DNA of 64,000 nucleotides from Pseudomonas sp. p1(2021b) (GCF_020151015.1 NZ_CP083746.1:2943001-3007000); one strand, 5' to 3'. Counted from the stretch's first letter, positions 45,157 to 54,540 are shown. Made by a program: numbers and translations. The notes: generated from the sequence alone by a model not told the origin.

Positions 45157-47472
45157 TCAGTGGGTGGCGCCCACTGCCACGCCCTTGCCAGCCTCACTGA
45201 TCACATACCGACGGTACTGTGGGTCAGCCTTGATCTGCGCCTCGGTGAAGGGGATCGGAGCCAATTGCTTGGCCGCGAACGCCCGGGTCTGATCGTTCGC
45301 ATGGGCCGATTCCGCCTCGCTGGACTGGGAGAACGCCAGCAATCCGAACGCTTGCGGCCCCTGCTCGTTAAAACTGACCAACTGTAAGTAGCTGGTACCG
45401 CTGACCACCAGACGCTTGCCTGCCCCATCGGGCACGCTGTACATGGCGTTGTACACGCCCAGTTCCTGGGGGCCGCCCGGTACCGGAGTGCCATCGGCAG
45501 ACTGCTGCACCTGCCCCCAGCGGCTGTCGCTCGCAATCCCGGCCTTGCCTACCCGCTCCAGGGAAGCCAATGCGGCCTCGTGTACGCGTTGGCGCACCGC
45601 CGCCTGCTCCACCGCAAGCCCGCGCGGGGTGTGCAGGGGATCGACTGGGTCGAAGGCCACCCGCCATATGTTTGATTGGGCCACCAGCGCGTCGAAGATA
45701 TTGGCGAAATGCAACAGGCCGATGCCACTGGCCAGGTCAGCCTTGCCGTCCCAGGCTGCCAGGCTTGCACACACCGCCTGGACGTCGGCGGGCGCGGTCT
45801 TGCACCAGGCCAGCAGGTCCGGCAGCACCAGGCTGGCTGCGTACACCTCATCGTCCAGCACCATGCGCTGCAGGTCTTCCAGCGTCAGCTTGCTATTGCC
45901 CTGCAGCCGCTGCAGGGCAAAACGGCTGCGCAGGCCCAGCGGTTGGCCCTCACGGCTGACCAACGGGGAAAAGCCGGTCAGCGGTTGCGCAGGGTTGGCC
46001 ATCCAGGCCGGGTCGTTGGAATTCTGCACGAAGTCTTCGCGTACAAGGCTCGGCAGTAGCCGCGCCGGAAAAATACCCGGCTGGGCTGCCTGGGCGTCGG
46101 TCTTCCATTGACATGCGCTGCGCGAACCATCAAGTACCACCAGCGGGCCGGCGGCCGACGGGTCGCTACAGCGAGCGAGCAGCTCTTGGTCCACATGCGG
46201 CACTACGGACTGGTTCAGGTAGGTCGCCTGGCCACCTGCATCGACCGCCAAGGTGTTGACCCAAGGGATGCCCTGCAACTGCGCCACCGTACGCTTCAGG
46301 CCATCCAGGCTGTCGGCATGGTTGATGGCGTACCACTGCTGCAGTACCCGGGTATTGTCCAGGTTGGCATCGCGCAGGCTGTAGGCGAACCGATTGTCCC
46401 AATCCAGCCGGCCCGGCCAGCGCACCACAGGGCCGAACGTCGAGGCGTAGACCTGTCGCTCGACCTGCTGCAATTGGCCGTCCTCACCTTTGACCGCGAC
46501 GCTCAAGGTCTGGCGGCTCAGTGGCAGGGATTTTCCATCGAGCACGTAGCGTGTCGGGTCCTTCGGGTCGAGCTGCAACCTGTACAGTGTGAAATGCGTC
46601 GAGGTATCGACCGTATGGGTCCAGGCCAAGTGGCGGTTGAAGCCGATATTGACCACCGGCAAGCCTGGCAAGGCGGCGCCCATGACATCCAGCTGGCCTG
46701 GGATGGTCAGCTGCATCTGGTAGAACCGCAGGCCCCCCACCCAGGGGAAATGCGGATTGGCGAGCAACAGGCCACCACCGTTGGCCGACCGTTGCGCCCC
46801 TACTGCCACCGCGTTGCTGCCACGGGCCATGGTGAACTGCGCCTGGCGATCCAGGGCCAGGCTGAAATCTTCCTTGCCCAGGCGCGCAGCCCGCTCAGGC
46901 GGAGCAGCCGCCACCAGCGCCTCGGCGAATTGGCCAACGCCGCCTTCAACCAGGAGCCGACGGGTCAGCTTGACCAGATCGAGGCTGCTGATCGGCCGCA
47001 ACCAGTCCCCCTGGCCGCACTCAGCAGGCAAGCCCTGCGCCCGACGCTCGACCAGCGCGCGGTTGTAGCCGTGGACATAGCCCTCCAGCAAGTCGCGTAC
47101 CCGCGCAGGCTGGGCTTCGAGGAAACCCTTGACCGCAGCGTCTGCATTGAGCCAGGCGAAGAAGAAGTCACTGTCCAGATTCGCACGCTGCTCCACTGTT
47201 CTGCCCTGGGCGCCGAAGTAACGGGAACGCTCGCCGTTGACGGTCACGACCTCATTGGCCAACAGGCACAGGTTGTCCTGGGCGTAGGCATAGCCGATGC
47301 CATAACCCAGACCTCGTTCGTCCTCGGCCAGGATGTGCGGAACACCGAAACTGGTACGGCGGATCTGTGCCGAGGCCTCGCCAGCGGCTTCCCGCGCCTG
47401 GGCTGCCAGGCCAGATGCAATCAACACGGCTGCCAGGCCAAGACGGGTCATAGGACGCGAAAATGTACGCAC
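45157..47472 (-). CDS. pvdQ: Periplasmic Ntn acylase of the PvdQ/AHL-acylase family
   Basis: This 771-residue penicillin-acylase-type enzyme is exported (signal peptide about residues 8-27) and matured by self-cleavage before the Ser in MARGSNAVAVG (Gly-Ser junction near residue 218), which becomes the N-terminal nucleophile. PvdQ removes the fatty acyl chain of the pyoverdine precursor and can also cleave acyl-homoserine lactones. The GTG start at 47472 has AGGAG six bases ahead. An ATG 21 bases further in has no such site. A candidate PvdS box lies upstream. Usual partner genes of P. aeruginosa pvdQ are not adjacent. Confidence 0.87.
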   Translation of the reverse strand: MRTFSRPMTRLGLAAVLIASGLAAQAREAAGEASAQIRRTSFGVPHILAEDERGLGYGIGYAYAQDNLCLLANEVVTVNGERSRYFGAQGRTVEQRANLDSDFFFAWLNADAAVKGFLEAQPARVRDLLEGYVHGYNRALVERRAQGLPAECGQGDWLRPISSLDLVKLTRRLLVEGGVGQFAEALVAAAPPERAARLGKEDFSLALDRQAQFTMARGSNAVAVGAQRSANGGGLLLANPHFPWVGGLRFYQMQLTIPGQLDVMGAALPGLPVVNIGFNRHLAWTHTVDTSTHFTLYRLQLDPKDPTRYVLDGKSLPLSRQTLSVAVKGEDGQLQQVERQVYASTFGPVVRWPGRLDWDNRFAYSLRDANLDNTRVLQQWYAINHADSLDGLKRTVAQLQGIPWVNTLAVDAGGQATYLNQSVVPHVDQELLARCSDPSAAGPLVVLDGSRSACQWKTDAQAAQPGIFPARLLPSLVREDFVQNSNDPAWMANPAQPLTGFSPLVSREGQPLGLRSRFALQRLQGNSKLTLEDLQRMVLDDEVYAASLVLPDLLAWCKTAPADVQAVCASLAAWDGKADLASGIGLLHFANIFDALVAQSNIWRVAFDPVDPLHTPRGLAVEQAAVRQRVHEAALASLERVGKAGIASDSRWGQVQQSADGTPVPGGPQELGVYNAMYSVPDGAGKRLVVSGTSYLQLVSFNEQGPQAFGLLAFSQSSEAESAHANDQTRAFAAKQLAPIPFTEAQIKADPQYRRYVISEAGKGVAVGATH

Positions 47473-47505
47473 GGGCACTCCTGGAATTGGGGATATCCCG
47501 TACAG

Positions 47506-47529
47506 ACGAACGGCTCACTGGAAATTTTA
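47506..47529 (-). promoter_or_regulatory. Candidate PvdS iron-starvation box upstream of pvdQ
   Basis: On the minus strand TAAAA (47529-47525) is followed after exactly 16 bases by CGT (47508-47506), one mismatch from TAAAT-N16/17-CGT. It lies about 34 bases before the pvdQ start. Confidence 0.6.
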
Positions 47530-47669
47530 CGCAGGCCAAGGCCCTGCATCGTCATGAACAGGGCCTGAGCATTATTTTTTCATCGTGGGCTGCAGTTTTG
47601 TCCGTCTCATTCGTCATACCCAATGAGGCACCCTTGTTTTCGGGACAGTCCACGAAAAGGAGCATTCAC

Positions 47670-48044
47670 ATGTACAACCCACAACCTGCATTGCAGAGCG
47701 CCCGCAACCCGGGCCCCAGCAGTGCCGGGCCAATCCCGGGCACACCCGCACGCGCCGGCAACGAACAGATTCGCGAATTGCTGCGGGCCTTTGGGCTACG
47801 CACCAGCCTGATCCGCCTCAAGGTCATCGATGCCTTGCATGCAGCTGATCGGGACGGCCGCAGCATTGGCGTGCGCGGCGTTCATGCGCAACTCGAGCAG
47901 TTGGATATCCCGTTGTCGTTCCTCAGCGTGCGCGAGGTGCTCAAGCGATTGTGCGCCGAGGGCGTGATCCGCCTGGGCAGCGACAAATGCTACAGCCTCA
48001 ACCCCGAAGCGCGAGCTGTATTGGAGCAGCCCATGTCGAGCTGA
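47670..48044 (+). CDS. Small Fur-like winged-helix protein lacking the metal domain
   Basis: This 124-residue protein has a DNA-binding segment like the N-terminal half of Fur-family regulators (EQIRELLRAFGLRTSLIRLK then EVLKRLCAEGVIRLGSDK). It ends there and lacks the His/Cys metal-binding dimerisation half. An unstructured Pro/Gly-rich N-terminus of about 35 residues precedes the domain. It is divergent from pvdQ, whose promoter looks iron-responsive, so a role in iron regulation is possible but unproven. A GGAG site precedes the ATG. Confidence 0.75.
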   Translation: MYNPQPALQSARNPGPSSAGPIPGTPARAGNEQIRELLRAFGLRTSLIRLKVIDALHAADRDGRSIGVRGVHAQLEQLDIPLSFLSVREVLKRLCAEGVIRLGSDKCYSLNPEARAVLEQPMSS

Positions 48045-48050
48045 AGGCAT

Positions 48051-48072
48051 GGCCGGCCAGGGTTGGCCGGCC
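48051..48072. terminator. Hairpin between convergent small genes
   Basis: A perfect 9-bp stem GGCCGGCCA with a four-base loop (arms 48051-48059 and 48064-48072) lies just after the Fur-like gene stop. There is no T run. Confidence 0.55.
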
Positions 48073-48080
48073 TGGCAGGT

Positions 48081-48275
48081 TCAGGGCTTCGGCCCGACCT
48101 TGCGGCGCAGGATACCGTTGATCACCACCACGACCACCGCGATGGCGATGGCAATGTACTGGAAGGTCTGCTCGCTGATGGTCCCCTGTTTTTGCAGGTA
48201 GGACAGGCCCAGCATGAGACCCAGCACCACCAGGATGATCAGGATGGAATATTTCAGGCGTTGCACATGTGTCAT
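48081..48275 (-). CDS. Small two-helix membrane protein
   Basis: This 64-residue hydrophobic protein has two membrane segments (about residues 10-26 and 40-53) and a basic C-terminus ending RRKVGPKP. No family is recognised. Such small membrane proteins are common in pseudomonads. It is convergent with the Fur-like gene, and an AAGG-type site precedes its ATG. Confidence 0.65.
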   Translation of the reverse strand: MTHVQRLKYSILIILVVLGLMLGLSYLQKQGTISEQTFQYIAIAIAVVVVVINGILRRKVGPKP

Positions 48276-48421
48276 CGAAGGTTCCTTGCAGCATCAGGGA
48301 CAGAGGGCTCGCGTCGAGCCGGGGCCATGATACAACGTCACCGGTCGCGTTTCCTGCTGCCTGGTCCCTTCCTCGCTTGAAAGCATCCGGTCTCCCTAGA
48401 AGCCCCGATGGAGGCCACCCG

Positions 48422-48883
48422 ATGCGTACCGCCCGCTTGCTCCTCAGCCTGTTGCTGTTGTCTCCCTCTGCCGCGATGGCATTGGACCCCACCGAGCTGT
48501 CCAACGAACAGTTGCACCGACTCGCGCGTGAGCTGGCACCTCGCGCAGGCGCCAGCCAATGGCAACAGCTCTGGCAGAACATGCGCCGGACCGGCCACTT
48601 CAGCGCCCAACCAGGCCAACTGCACGTGGTGGTGTCACACGCTCAGTTGCCAGCCCTTGCCCGCCAGACCCTGGCCGAGGCCGACCAGGCCCAAGCCCTG
48701 GACACGGCACGGGTTCGTTATCGCAAGGACTTCACCCCCCAGGTCGTCGGTCGGCGCGATACCAAGGATTTCACGGCCCTTTGCCTGGAAGTCGACTGGC
48801 GTGCCCTTCCGCGTTCCCAGGCCCATGCACCGAAGAGCTACCTGGGCATGGTCGGCTTGCTGCAGGGGTACCCCTGCCAATAG
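48422..48883 (+). CDS. Exported hypothetical protein
   Basis: This 153-residue protein begins with a signal peptide (about residues 1-20, LLLSLLLLSPSAAMA). The mature part is alpha-rich at first, then basic. It has one internal Cys and one Cys next to the end (GYPCQ), which could form a disulfide. I recognise no family. It is probably periplasmic. The ATG at 48422 is placed directly before the signal peptide. Confidence 0.65.
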   Translation: MRTARLLLSLLLLSPSAAMALDPTELSNEQLHRLARELAPRAGASQWQQLWQNMRRTGHFSAQPGQLHVVVSHAQLPALARQTLAEADQAQALDTARVRYRKDFTPQVVGRRDTKDFTALCLEVDWRALPRSQAHAPKSYLGMVGLLQGYPCQ

Positions 48884-49168
48884 AGGGTAGGGCCACCCTT
48901 CAAAGCTCATGTCGTGTCAAAGAACAGGAACTCAAGGCTTGCGGGCTGCGGCTGAAGGCATGTCCTACGCGCCCGACCACTGCTGCCTGCAAACCCTTGG
49001 GGCCGGAGGCTACATCCAGCGATCCGCTTGGCGCCTAGCGACTCCTGGGGCGCTCCCTGAGAATCAAGCCAGGCCATCGCACGAGCTGCCCAGCGGCACA
49101 TCGACGACAGCCAGCGCCACCAGGGATTTCACACCTGGCGCCTGCTCACCAGTTCGAGGGAACCTCAC

Positions 49169-49549
49169 ATGGAATTGCCAGACCTCAATCGCATCGACAT
49201 CTCCCAGTTGCCCCATTCGCTGCAATCGCTGATCGAGTGCATCGGCATCGAAAATGCGTACCGGCTGACCTGTGCCTATGGCGGCCGGCCGAAATACATT
49301 CCCAAGCATCTTGAGCGCACCAAGCTCGCCGATGTGCTTCCCGCCGATGCCCTGCAAGCGTTGATCAAGCGCTTTGCCGGTGTAGCACTGGAAATTCCCA
49401 AGCCAGACCACTTCCTGCGCCAGTTGCGCAATTTGCAGATCCAACAGGAAAGCGCCGATGGCCTGTCCCGTAGCCTCCTGGCGGACAAGTACGGCCTGAG
49501 CCTGCGCCAGATCGGCAACATCCGCCGGCAGGACAACCACATCCGTTGA
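49169..49549 (+). CDS. Mor/C-type (phage Mu) transcription activator family protein
   Basis: This 126-residue protein has a helical core and a C-terminal helix-turn-helix (about residues 95-120, SRSLLADKYGLSLRQIGNIR) typical of the Mor transcription activator family known from phage Mu middle-operon control. No phage structural genes are nearby. It starts after GAGGG and ends 39 bases before the first DUF2589 gene, so it most likely regulates the adjacent genes or belongs to their operon. Confidence 0.82.
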   Translation: MELPDLNRIDISQLPHSLQSLIECIGIENAYRLTCAYGGRPKYIPKHLERTKLADVLPADALQALIKRFAGVALEIPKPDHFLRQLRNLQIQQESADGLSRSLLADKYGLSLRQIGNIRRQDNHIR

Positions 49550-49588
49550 TTCCCGCCGCATCCACCGTCAAATACCAGGAAAAAAACA

Positions 49589-50218
49589 ATGTCCATCGAT
49601 AACAATCTGATCGGCTCGGTCATCAATGCATTACCCATGGACCGCATGATCGCGGCGCCCTTGCAGGCAATGATCGACGCCCAGGTCACCGCCAGCCAAT
49701 CCTATGCCGACTTTCTCATGCAGGTCTGCATCAAGGACGGCAAGGCCGTCGCGATCGAATTCAACTACGACGAAACCCTCGTAGACGAGCAAGGCCTGCA
49801 CCAGGGAACCGTCAGCCGAGCGATGCAGATCCCGCTGATGGCGGCGATCACACACCCCAACATCTGTATCGAAGAGGGCCGGGTCGAGTTCGAGCTGACC
49901 ATCAGCCAGATGGCCGAAACCCGTACGAACTCCGAGTTCAGCGGCGAGGGGGAAGCCTCACTGGGTTGGGGGCCTTTCAAGTTGAACGTGAAGGCTAGCG
50001 CAAGCCATAAGTCGGAACAGACCCGCAAGACCGACACTCGCGCGCGCTACGCCTTCAACACCACGGTTCGCCGCCAAGACCCACCCGAGGCGCTGCAACG
50101 GGTCATGGATTATCTGACCGACGCTGCCACGAAGCCGACCGTGATCAAGGACATCACACCCACGCAGCCGGACCTGCCACCGCAAACCGCGCCGGAGCTG
50201 CCCAACTCCGGCAACTGA
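49589..50218 (+). CDS. DUF2589 family protein (first copy)
   Basis: This 209-residue protein has the DUF2589 pattern. An N-terminal helix (DRMIAAPLQAMIDAQVTASQ) is followed by a beta-rich domain with IPLMAAITHPNICIEEGRVE near residue 80. A Pro/Thr-rich C-terminal tail of about 40 residues ends the protein. There is no signal peptide or membrane helix. DUF2589 proteins have no known function. A purine-rich AGGAAAA site precedes the ATG. A second, shorter DUF2589 gene follows after a hairpin. Confidence 0.8.
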   Translation: MSIDNNLIGSVINALPMDRMIAAPLQAMIDAQVTASQSYADFLMQVCIKDGKAVAIEFNYDETLVDEQGLHQGTVSRAMQIPLMAAITHPNICIEEGRVEFELTISQMAETRTNSEFSGEGEASLGWGPFKLNVKASASHKSEQTRKTDTRARYAFNTTVRRQDPPEALQRVMDYLTDAATKPTVIKDITPTQPDLPPQTAPELPNSGN

Positions 50219-50249
50219 TCCCGCTCGCCCTGCCGACCACCTGACGCTG

Positions 50250-50267
50250 CCCCCGCTCCGGCGGGGG
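50250..50267 (+). terminator. Hairpin between the two DUF2589 genes
   Basis: CCCCCGC-TCCG-GCGGGGG forms a 7-bp stem with a four-base loop 30 bases after the first DUF2589 stop. It is weak on T residues, so it may reduce rather than stop transcription into the second gene. Confidence 0.55.
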
Positions 50268-50295
50268 TCTGTGCACCTATCGAGGAATACTTTGC

Positions 50296-50862
50296 GTGGA
50301 TACCCGCCCCACCAGCCAAGCCCCCATGACATCGAGCGATCTGTCCGACATCACGCGCGGCTTGCAGGAAGCAGCAGCCGCCACCAATACGTTGATCGCC
50401 CAGCAATACATCAAGCTGTTCGACCAATTCTTCGACTACGACCCCGAGCAACTGGGGGCCCCTATGAAAGCCAAGATGGTAGAGATCGCCATGGACGGCC
50501 AGCATACCCTGCAGATTCCATTGATCGCCCTGGTGTCACCGCGAGGCCTGGCCCTGGAGCGCATGCAGGTCGACCTCTCGGTCAGGGTCAACGGAATAGA
50601 TGCTGGCGACCCGCACAAGGATACCCATGACAATGGCACCGCCCGCTTTCAGGTCACCGTCGGGGCCAATGGCCGTCGCGGGGACCAGCGCGACCCGGAC
50701 GAAGTGCAGATCCGCATGCAGTTCCAGGCGTGCGAACCGCCCGAGGCGATCAATCGCCTGATCGAGGAATACACCAACCTCATCGTGCCCCAGCGCCAGA
50801 ACGCCCCATCCACGAGGGATGAGGCGCCCAATGAGTTCATTGAGGCAGCGACCGTTCGCTGA
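50296..50862 (+). CDS. DUF2589 family protein (second, divergent copy)
   Basis: This 188-residue protein starts at a GTG, with GAGGA nine bases upstream. It shares the layout of its neighbour: an N-terminal helix (LQEAAAATNTLIAQQYIKLF), then LQIPLIALVSPRGLALERMQ, which aligns with the first protein's IPLMAAITHPNICIEEGRVE. Overall identity is low, so the pair are old paralogues or heteromeric partners. No signal or membrane helix. An ATG at 50326 is a poorer alternative start. It is convergent with tamB, four bases away. Confidence 0.78.
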   Translation: MDTRPTSQAPMTSSDLSDITRGLQEAAAATNTLIAQQYIKLFDQFFDYDPEQLGAPMKAKMVEIAMDGQHTLQIPLIALVSPRGLALERMQVDLSVRVNGIDAGDPHKDTHDNGTARFQVTVGANGRRGDQRDPDEVQIRMQFQACEPPEAINRLIEEYTNLIVPQRQNAPSTRDEAPNEFIEAATVR

Positions 50863-50865
50863 GCG

Positions 50866-53800
50866 CTAGAAGTCCCGCCTGTAGAAGATATCCAGCGAAC
50901 TGGCCAAGCCGCTGGCCGCCTCCAAGTAGACCTTCTTGCTCAGTTTGTAACGCAAGGCGATGGTGTTGGCTGGCTCGAACACGCCGACACCATAGCGCAA
51001 GCTCAACCGCTCGGTGATGTTGCCGCTGGCGACCACACTGGTGCTGTTGCCCGTCCCTTCGGACCCCAACTGGAAGTCCTCGATGCCAAGGCTCGAGGCC
51101 AGCCCACCGGTCAGCTCCTCGCCGCCCAGCAACCCCAGCCCCAGGGCTGCCTGGGCCAACATGTTGTTGTCCTCGCCGCTGGTCGCCAGAGGCCTGCCCA
51201 ACACCAAGTAGGACAATGCCTGCTCCTGGCCCATGGCAGGTTCGGAAAACACCTTGGTGGTCGGCTGCTCGGCGCTGCCGCTCAGGCGAATACCCGCGAT
51301 CACGTCATCGACCCGACGGATCGCCTCGATATCCAGGTACGGTTGGTCGATGGGCCCGGCAAACAGCAAACGTGCCCGCCGGATGATCAGGTTCTGGCCA
51401 TATTTGCGATACCGTCCTTCGGCAAGGCTGAGCTCACCGCGGGTGTCCATGTTGTTGCCGATATGCACATGGCCGAGCAGGTTGGCAGTCAAGCCAAAGC
51501 CTTTGAACGACAACTTGTCACGCCCCACCTCGACATCGATATCCATGTCCATGGCCATCGGCGGCTTGCCTTCTTCGGTCTGCTCGCCGACGATCACCGT
51601 GTCATCGGAGACCTTGACGGTCGAGGGCGGCAGTTCGCGCACGGTGATCTTGCCCGTGGGCACCTGCACCTTGCCGGCGATCGCCAGTCGTTCATCGACC
51701 AGGCGGATGTTCAGGTCAGGGGCAACCTCCAGGTCTGCATAAGGTTCGACATGCACCGGCAATTGCTGGCCACGCAAGCGTAGGTCCATTGCCAGTGCCT
51801 GCCCCCAGGTCAGGTTGCCCTCGAGCCGACCACGGCCGTTCGGCCCACTCTGCCAGTTACCTTGCAACTGTACCTGCTCGCCGGCGATCAGCGCCTGCAG
51901 CGAGAGGTCTTCGAGACTGACCGGCAGCTCGGCCCCACTCACTTCGCCGCCGCTCAGCGCCAGATTACCCGTGACCTGAGGGCTCAGCAGCGTGCCAGAC
52001 AACCGGCCGCTGCCATTGAGCTGGCCCGCCAGGCGCTCGACCATCGGCACGAATGGCCGGGCGATCGACAGGTCCAGGCCGGCCAGGCGGAAGTCGCCGC
52101 TCAGCGGTTTGTCCTTGCCCAACGGGTCGAGCCGGGTAACCAGGGACAGCTCGCCCAGGCGCTGGCCACGAAAATCCAGGCGGGTGTCGACGCGGCGCGG
52201 GGCAAGGGTGCTGTCCAGGCGCAGGACCTGGTACGGGAAATCGACCCAATGGCCATTGTCGCGAATCCGCAACGTCCCATCGCCGGCGTCTACCCGCAAG
52301 GTGCCCTTGGGCCCACCGGCGGGGATATCCAGGTTGATGTCGGCATTGAGCAGGCCCTGCCAGGCAAAGTCCTTGGGCAACCATTGCGCCAAGCTGTCCA
52401 GCGGGAACTGCTTGAGGTGATAGCGCAGCCGTGGCTCCGGCGCCAGGCGTTGGTCTTCGCCGCACAGGCTCGCCTGACCGGAGCGCCAGCAATGGGCGCC
52501 GAAGTCCAGTTGCCCGCTGGCCAGGCGCTGCAGCTTGGCCGGGGCCTGCAAGCGCCAGTCCTGGCCACCTGCCTGGATACGCCCGGAGGCCAGGCGCCCC
52601 CGCCAATCGCCCTTGGCCAGCTGGCCGTCCAAGGCCAGGTCGAGTTTGAGCTGCGGCCCATCCAGGGCCAGGGTGGCGGCTTGCTGATGGATATAGCCCT
52701 TGCCGTCGATGTCCAGGTTGCCCAATGCGGTTTCACCGAGGCGGATATTGCCGGCCTTGAGCGTGACCCGCCCGCGTTGGGCATTGTCCAGGCGCGCCTC
52801 CAGGTCCAGGCGCTGGATACGGTTTTCGGCCTGGCCCAGCTGTTGACCTTGCAGCATCAGCGTGCCTTGCGGAGCAGCCAGGGTACCGGCCAGGTCCAGG
52901 CGCCCCTTGGCCTGCCCTTGTAACCTGGGCCACAGCTGCCCCAACCGCGGCAGGTCGAGGTCGATTCGCCCGGCCAGGCGCTGCTGCAGGCTGGCGCTGC
53001 CGTTGATACGGTTGTCGCCCAGCTGCACCGCCAGGCTGCCGAGGGTCCAGTTCTCCCCTGCCCCTTCGGTCTCGACCTTGAGCACAGCCGGTTGCCCGCG
53101 CAGGCGCCCCTTGAGGTCGAGCTGCGCCTGCAGCTGCAGACGCTCGTTCTTCAACTCACCCTTGCTGCGCAACGGCCCGGCCAGGGTTCCTGGCAATTCC
53201 GCCAGCCAATAGGCCGGGTCGAGCGCCGACAATTGAAGGTCGACATCCCAGGCCAAGGTGTCGGCGAAGCGGATCGCCACACTGCCAGCAGCCCTGCCTT
53301 GCCCGGCGCTCACTGCCAGCGCAGGCAAACGTACCTGGGTCAGGTCACCATCGAACGGGCTGGCCACGCTGAAGGCACCGGCCGGTCCATCGAGGTCACC
53401 CTTGAAGGCGCCCGTGTAGCGGTCATCGCGGTAGTGCGCCTGGGCATTGAAACGCTTGAGGGTGACCTGCGGTGCCGGCTCCATGGGGTACAGGCGCAAC
53501 CAGGGGAAGTCCAGCCAGTCGACCTGGGCATCGGCCTTCAGCCCCTGCTGCCAGTCAGCGCTGGCTTGCAGCTTGACCCGCTGGGTGTCGCTGGCATTGA
53601 GGTCCAGGGCATCGAGGCGAGCGCCCTTGGCATCAACCCGGCCGCCCAGCGCCAGGCCGATGGGACCTTGCTCGGCCGGCAGGCTGGCCGAACCCGCCAA
53701 TTGGTAGCCACTGAGCAGGTCGCCCTTGGCCTCCAGCCGCAGCTGGTTCAGTTGCACGGTATCCGGCAACGATGCCGCAGGCTTGAAGGCGTCGGCGCGA

Positions 53801-54540
53801 ATGCTCAGGGTGGCCGGCAAATGTTCGGCCAAGGCCTGCAGACGGCCTTCCAGGCGGGCGTCGAGGTAACCGCTGCTGGTGGCATCGATGACGAGCGACT
53901 TCTGCAGCTCACCCTCGATGGCCAACGCCAGTTGCCAGGGCTTGCCTTGCACTTCGGGCAGCTGCAGCGTGCCGCTCACCTGCAGGGGCCAATCGGCTTC
54001 GGGCTTGAGATCACCTTGCAGGTCCAGGCGCAGGTCGTCGCGCTGCAGCCGCAGGGTATCGATGCGCAGGCCGTTGGCCGCCCAATGAGCCGCCAGTTGC
54101 ATATCGCCCAACAGGTCGTTGCCATCCAGGCGCAACCGCCCGAGCTTGACCTCACCCAGTTCGATGGCGATGGGCAGCTTCAAGCTGGGCAGTTGCAGCG
54201 GCCCGCCGTCCGCCTGTGCCTCGTCCTGGGCGAACACCATGTCGACCTGCTCGGCCTGCACCCGCTCCAGGCACAAGGTGGCGCGCAGCAGACACAGCGG
54301 CGACCACGCCAGCTGCACAGCCTGTACCTGGACTTGGCTCGCGCCGTCGGCCCACACCAGTCGCTCGGCCTGCCAGCTGCCACCCAGGCGACCCTGGAAG
54401 TGGGTGACCTCAAGCCCAGGGACGCGCCCAAGGGCCCAGCGGCTGCCCGCCTCGGTCCCCAGGAGCAGGCCCAGCACCAGGGCGATCAGCAACAGCAGCC
54501 CCAGCAACGCCAGGAGAATGGGTTTGAACACACGCGTCAC
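50866..54540 (-). CDS. tamB: Translocation and assembly module subunit TamB (AsmA-like inner-membrane protein)
   Basis: This 1224-residue protein is anchored in the inner membrane by one N-terminal helix (about residues 7-29) and otherwise consists of long beta-rich, periplasm-spanning sequence. The C-terminal TamB/DUF490 domain (about 880-1224) ends LDIFYRRDF. TamB works with TamA in outer-membrane homeostasis and phospholipid transport. Its ATG overlaps the tamA stop by four bases. Confidence 0.93.
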   Translation of the reverse strand: MTRVFKPILLALLGLLLLIALVLGLLLGTEAGSRWALGRVPGLEVTHFQGRLGGSWQAERLVWADGASQVQVQAVQLAWSPLCLLRATLCLERVQAEQVDMVFAQDEAQADGGPLQLPSLKLPIAIELGEVKLGRLRLDGNDLLGDMQLAAHWAANGLRIDTLRLQRDDLRLDLQGDLKPEADWPLQVSGTLQLPEVQGKPWQLALAIEGELQKSLVIDATSSGYLDARLEGRLQALAEHLPATLSIRADAFKPAASLPDTVQLNQLRLEAKGDLLSGYQLAGSASLPAEQGPIGLALGGRVDAKGARLDALDLNASDTQRVKLQASADWQQGLKADAQVDWLDFPWLRLYPMEPAPQVTLKRFNAQAHYRDDRYTGAFKGDLDGPAGAFSVASPFDGDLTQVRLPALAVSAGQGRAAGSVAIRFADTLAWDVDLQLSALDPAYWLAELPGTLAGPLRSKGELKNERLQLQAQLDLKGRLRGQPAVLKVETEGAGENWTLGSLAVQLGDNRINGSASLQQRLAGRIDLDLPRLGQLWPRLQGQAKGRLDLAGTLAAPQGTLMLQGQQLGQAENRIQRLDLEARLDNAQRGRVTLKAGNIRLGETALGNLDIDGKGYIHQQAATLALDGPQLKLDLALDGQLAKGDWRGRLASGRIQAGGQDWRLQAPAKLQRLASGQLDFGAHCWRSGQASLCGEDQRLAPEPRLRYHLKQFPLDSLAQWLPKDFAWQGLLNADINLDIPAGGPKGTLRVDAGDGTLRIRDNGHWVDFPYQVLRLDSTLAPRRVDTRLDFRGQRLGELSLVTRLDPLGKDKPLSGDFRLAGLDLSIARPFVPMVERLAGQLNGSGRLSGTLLSPQVTGNLALSGGEVSGAELPVSLEDLSLQALIAGEQVQLQGNWQSGPNGRGRLEGNLTWGQALAMDLRLRGQQLPVHVEPYADLEVAPDLNIRLVDERLAIAGKVQVPTGKITVRELPPSTVKVSDDTVIVGEQTEEGKPPMAMDMDIDVEVGRDKLSFKGFGLTANLLGHVHIGNNMDTRGELSLAEGRYRKYGQNLIIRRARLLFAGPIDQPYLDIEAIRRVDDVIAGIRLSGSAEQPTTKVFSEPAMGQEQALSYLVLGRPLATSGEDNNMLAQAALGLGLLGGEELTGGLASSLGIEDFQLGSEGTGNSTSVVASGNITERLSLRYGVGVFEPANTIALRYKLSKKVYLEAASGLASSLDIFYRRDF

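Noticed and set aside
48884..49168. Possible gene between the exported hypothetical protein and the Mor-type gene
   Set aside because: Open frames here overlap poorly, have no ribosome-binding site and no recognisable composition. I treat the 285 bases as regulatory.
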